From assembly GCA_963774195.1 (NCBI GenBank), contig CAVZDY010000001.1:1736001-1800000 (forward strand): a stretch of DNA of 64,000 bases, in the 5' to 3' direction. The position numbers and the translations under genes were made by a program. The stretch is from Roseiarcus sp963774195. Lineage in GTDB: Bacteria > Pseudomonadota > Alphaproteobacteria > Rhizobiales > Beijerinckiaceae. How positions within the stretch are numbered: position 1 is the first letter of the stretch; every line of letters starts with the position of its first letter. Shown piece after piece: positions 62,148-64,000 of this stretch. Under the pieces are notes generated by a model. That model searched no databases. It saw only the letters and a list, made by a program, of their open reading frames with translations, and was not told the DNA's origin.

Positions 62148-62843
62148 ATGATCGTTCTTTACTCGTATCCGGCGCTCTTCGGCGCGGCCGACAACAACGG
62201 CTACGGGCTGAAGGTCTTCGCGTTCATGCGGCTGGCCCGCCTGCCGTTCACGCATGAGCATGTTTTCGATGCGTCCGCGGCGCCGCGCGGCCAGCTTCCC
62301 TACATCGTCGATGACGGCGAGGTCATCGGTGACAGCGAGACCATCATCGCCCATCTGATCAGCAAGTACCGGCTGACGATCGATGCAGCACTGGGCCCCC
62401 GCGAGCGCCGGTTGAACCTCCTCGTGACCCGCCTGCTCGACGATCTCTACTGGGTCATGTCCTACTCGCGCTGGAAGGACGAGCGCTTCTGGCCTGAGTT
62501 TCAAGCCGCGCTTCTGCGCGAGCATTCGAACCTGACCGAAGCGGGGCTGGCCAAGGCGCGCGAATTCAATGGGCAGCGATATTTTTTCCAGGGCATCGGT
62601 CGATACGCGCCGGACGCCGCCTATGCGCGCGGCCTCGCCGATCTCGACGTTCTCGACGATATCGTTTCAGCCGGCGGATATGTCCATGGAGCAAACCCGA
62701 CCAGCGTAGACGCCGGCATTTACGGCTTCATCGCCAACATCTATTTCTACGACATCGAAACGCCATTGAAACAGAGCGTTTCCTCCCGGCCAAACCTCGT
62801 GCGCCACTGCCTGGCGGTCCATGAAACCGTGATGCGGGAATAG
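62148..62843 (+). CDS. Glutathione S-transferase-fold protein (metaxin/FAX-like)
   Basis: 231 residues. The N-terminal thioredoxin-like domain runs 'YGLKVFAFMRLARLPFTHEH', then 'PRGQLPYIVDDGEVIGDSET', the cis-proline and Glu-Ser/Thr pair of GSTs. The C-terminal all-helical domain has 'LDDLYWVMSYSRWKDERFW' and 'PTSVDAGIYGFIANIYF' with the N-capping 'S-x-x-D' box. The pattern fits the Tom37/metaxin/failed-axon-connections branch, frequent in Alphaproteobacteria. The active-site Ser/Tyr/Cys is not obvious. It is a single gene between the cyclase and a convergent small-protein operon. Confidence 0.85.
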   Translation: MIVLYSYPALFGAADNNGYGLKVFAFMRLARLPFTHEHVFDASAAPRGQLPYIVDDGEVIGDSETIIAHLISKYRLTIDAALGPRERRLNLLVTRLLDDLYWVMSYSRWKDERFWPEFQAALLREHSNLTEAGLAKAREFNGQRYFFQGIGRYAPDAAYARGLADLDVLDDIVSAGGYVHGANPTSVDAGIYGFIANIYFYDIETPLKQSVSSRPNLVRHCLAVHETVMRE

Positions 62844-62891
62844 CCGGACGACAGGCTGCGGTGCAGATCGGCTCACCCGCCGGCTCGCGGG

Positions 62892-63134
62892 CTATCGAGC
62901 CCAGGGCGCGTTCAGGTCTTTGATGGCGGACAGCGCGACGCGGTTCAGCGTTTCCGGGTTGCGCTCGCCGCTATGGTAAGCGTCCAGAAGGACTTGAGTG
63001 ATCCGCGCGGCAAGTCCTGCTTTCTCGGCCGGTCCGATACGTCGTCGTATCCTGGCGTCGAGAGCCAACAGCGCGCCGGCAAGGGCCTCTGAGATGACCC
63101 GGATATTTCCAGGATCGTAGATGGCGTCGAGCAT
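62892..63134 (-). CDS. Small hypothetical protein, paralogue of the upstream gene
   Basis: 80 residues from ATG 63134, with GGGAG 8 bases upstream of the start. It lies 1 bp after the stop of the preceding gene, so it is the last gene of a short operon. Segment 'AYHSGERNPETLNRVALSAI' aligns with 'AYDDGEREPMALNRAALQGL' of the preceding gene, and both have an N-terminal 'YD' followed by an amphipathic helix; they are duplicates. Similar small helical proteins are common in Hyphomicrobiales; function unknown. Confidence 0.7.
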   Translation of the reverse strand: MLDAIYDPGNIRVISEALAGALLALDARIRRRIGPAEKAGLAARITQVLLDAYHSGERNPETLNRVALSAIKDLNAPWAR

Positions 63135-63135
63135 G

Positions 63136-63465
63136 TTAGTCTCCCGCGTACAAGCCCATGGCAGATGCGGCCTGCATCCGGGTTTCCCTCGGCCGACGCC
63201 TTGGCGCTCTTCGAGTTTTCTTTGGGGGCAGGTAAGGCGGCGGAAGGCCCTGGAGCGCAGCGCGATTGAGCGCCATCGGCTCCCGCTCCCCATCGTCATA
63301 CGCGCGCATCAGGTTCGACGCGATCTTTTGCTTTACGTCCGCCCGTTCGGCGAGGCTTAAGGGGGTCAGACAGCCGCGCTCAAACTCAGGGAGCACAGCA
63401 TCGAATGCCCCTGAAAGGAGACGGAGTCCTCGCGAGTCATAAGCAGAGAAAGCGGAAGAAGACAC
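63136..63465 (-). CDS. Small hypothetical protein with basic tail
   Basis: 109 residues if GTG 63465 is used, favoured because ACGAGG lies 8-13 bases upstream and the start then aligns with the shorter paralogue; a TTG at 63525 overlapping the previous stop is the alternative. The core 'RADVKQKIASNLMRAYDDGE' is shared with the downstream gene. Beyond the shared core it has a proline/arginine-rich tail ('PPKKTRRAPRRRPRETR') absent from the paralogue, which could bind nucleic acid or be disordered. Function unknown. Confidence 0.65.
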   Translation of the reverse strand: MSSSAFSAYDSRGLRLLSGAFDAVLPEFERGCLTPLSLAERADVKQKIASNLMRAYDDGEREPMALNRAALQGLPPPYLPPKKTRRAPRRRPRETRMQAASAMGLYAGD

Positions 63466-63521
63466 GGTAAGACCTCGTATCGGCGCCGGTCGCGGACCAT
63501 CGAAGTGGCGGGCCTGCCGCT

Positions 63522-63773
63522 TCAATGGATAATGCGCTGCTCAAGTCCCTCGACCGGCGCCTGCGAGTCGGATCTGTCCAGGTCAGCCACCATCTTGACG
63601 GTCTCTGCGAGGCGTTCCAGCGCCTCCGTGGCCCTGTCAGGGAGTTCGCGGGCGAGATCGCACCACGTTGTCGCCATGTCGATCAAGAAGGACCGATATC
63701 GTGGATCGGGGCTGCGACGCGCGTTTCCAGCGCAACGCGTGGCCAGGTCGAGGTAGTCATCAAATCGGGTCAT
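63522..63773 (-). CDS. Small helical hypothetical protein
   Basis: 83 residues from ATG 63773 ('MTRFDDYLDLATRCAGNARR'). The pattern YLDLATRCAGNA--S-DPRYRSFLIDMATTWCDLARE is common to many short Hyphomicrobiales proteins of unknown function. Upstream in-frame sequence to 63941 is basic and not conserved, so the shorter start is preferred. It is the first gene of a three-gene minus-strand operon. Confidence 0.7.
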   Translation of the reverse strand: MTRFDDYLDLATRCAGNARRSPDPRYRSFLIDMATTWCDLARELPDRATEALERLAETVKMVADLDRSDSQAPVEGLEQRIIH

Positions 63774-63918
63774 CAAAGTGTAAACGCGGCGCGGCCCTTT
63801 TGGTTCCCTCGGCCTCTCGGCGATCCCGACAGACGACTTGTCAGCCAGCTTGCGCCTCCAACGCTTCGCCGTCTTCATCCGAGTGGGCATTGCAATCGAG
63901 CCACGGGGCATCCATATG

Positions 63919-63934
63919 CCATCCACATGGATGG
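63919..63934. promoter_or_regulatory. Dyad over the start of the right-edge gene
   Basis: CCATCCA-CA-TGGATGG is a perfect 7+7 dyad that includes the ATG at 63927. A similar CATCCATATG lies just upstream. If the downstream protein is a ribbon-helix-helix regulator it could bind here; this is speculation from position. Confidence 0.3.
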
Positions 63935-64000
63935 AAACCAACAGAAGAAAGAGAGCGAGTCCGAAAAGGTCACTATCAATCTTGGGTATGTAGATCTTGG
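63927..64000 (+). CDS. N-terminus of a CopG-like (ribbon-helix-helix) regulator, cut by right edge
   Basis: From ATG 63927 the frame stays open to the window end (24 codons plus 2 bases). A polar start 'MDGNQQKKESESEK' is followed by 'VTINLGYVDLG', the opening β-strand of CopG-family proteins of Hyphomicrobiales as I remember them ('EKITINLG-VDLG-IDLLV'). Only the first strand is visible. A weak ribosome site (ACGGGG) lies about 20 bp upstream, and a second ATG at 63931 is out of frame. Confidence 0.55.
   Translation, partial: MDGNQQKKESESEKVTINLGYVDL

Overview
The window is GC-rich chromosomal DNA from an alphaproteobacterium, most likely of the order Hyphomicrobiales (Rhizobiales). The evidence is the gene content: a YtfQRT-YjfF-type sugar importer, methylmalonate-semialdehyde dehydrogenase, LysR/SDR clusters, a VirA/VirG-like two-component pair, and small rhizobial-type hypothetical proteins. 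Genus cannot be fixed from the sequence alone. No rRNA, tRNA, CRISPR array, intact insertion sequence or replication origin was seen. All calls come from reading translations and motifs; no database search was run.

Layout. 0-1.4 kb: a left-truncated family 5 solute-binding protein and an SDR dehydrogenase. 2.7-12.0 kb: one gene for a repeat protein of about 3,100 residues (RTX-like head, two blocks of Ig-like repeats, two blocks of GloVer-type repeats, and a probable type I secretion tail). 12.4-17.1 kb: regulators, an IS66 scrap, and a divergent LysR / SDR-NmrA-SRPBCC operon. 17.7-21.5 kb: mmsA and a periplasmic gamma-glutamyltransferase. 21.9-27.8 kb: a LacI-type regulator divergent from a four-gene sugar ABC importer, with a palindrome inside the promoter. 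27.9-35.7 kb: a frameshifted DUF1275 gene, a Na+/H+ antiporter with a cNMP-binding tail, transketolase, manganese catalase and two small exported proteins.

35.8-47.1 kb is a compact chemosensory operon: soluble MCP with two signalling tips, triple-CheW scaffold, CheB, HEAT-repeat protein, CheR, CheY, CheA (broken by one extra base), a second CheY, CheC and a PAS-PAS hybrid kinase. Most genes overlap by 4-26 bp, so they are probably co-translated. 47.2-56 kb is an accessory stretch with gene scraps (histidine kinase and SDR 3' ends) around an MFS exporter, a peroxiredoxin-like protein, a MarR regulator, a SnoaL-like protein, a UGT-type glycosyltransferase and an acyl-CoA ligase.

56.2-60.9 kb holds the most intriguing unit: a VirG-like regulator, a di-heme cytochrome c peroxidase and a VirA-like sensor kinase with a receiver lacking its aspartate. 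Sequences close to the Agrobacterium vir box lie between regulator and peroxidase, with no virulence or T-DNA genes in view. The right end carries a class III cyclase, a GST-fold protein, three small Hyphomicrobiales-type proteins (two are paralogues) and the start of a CopG-like regulator.
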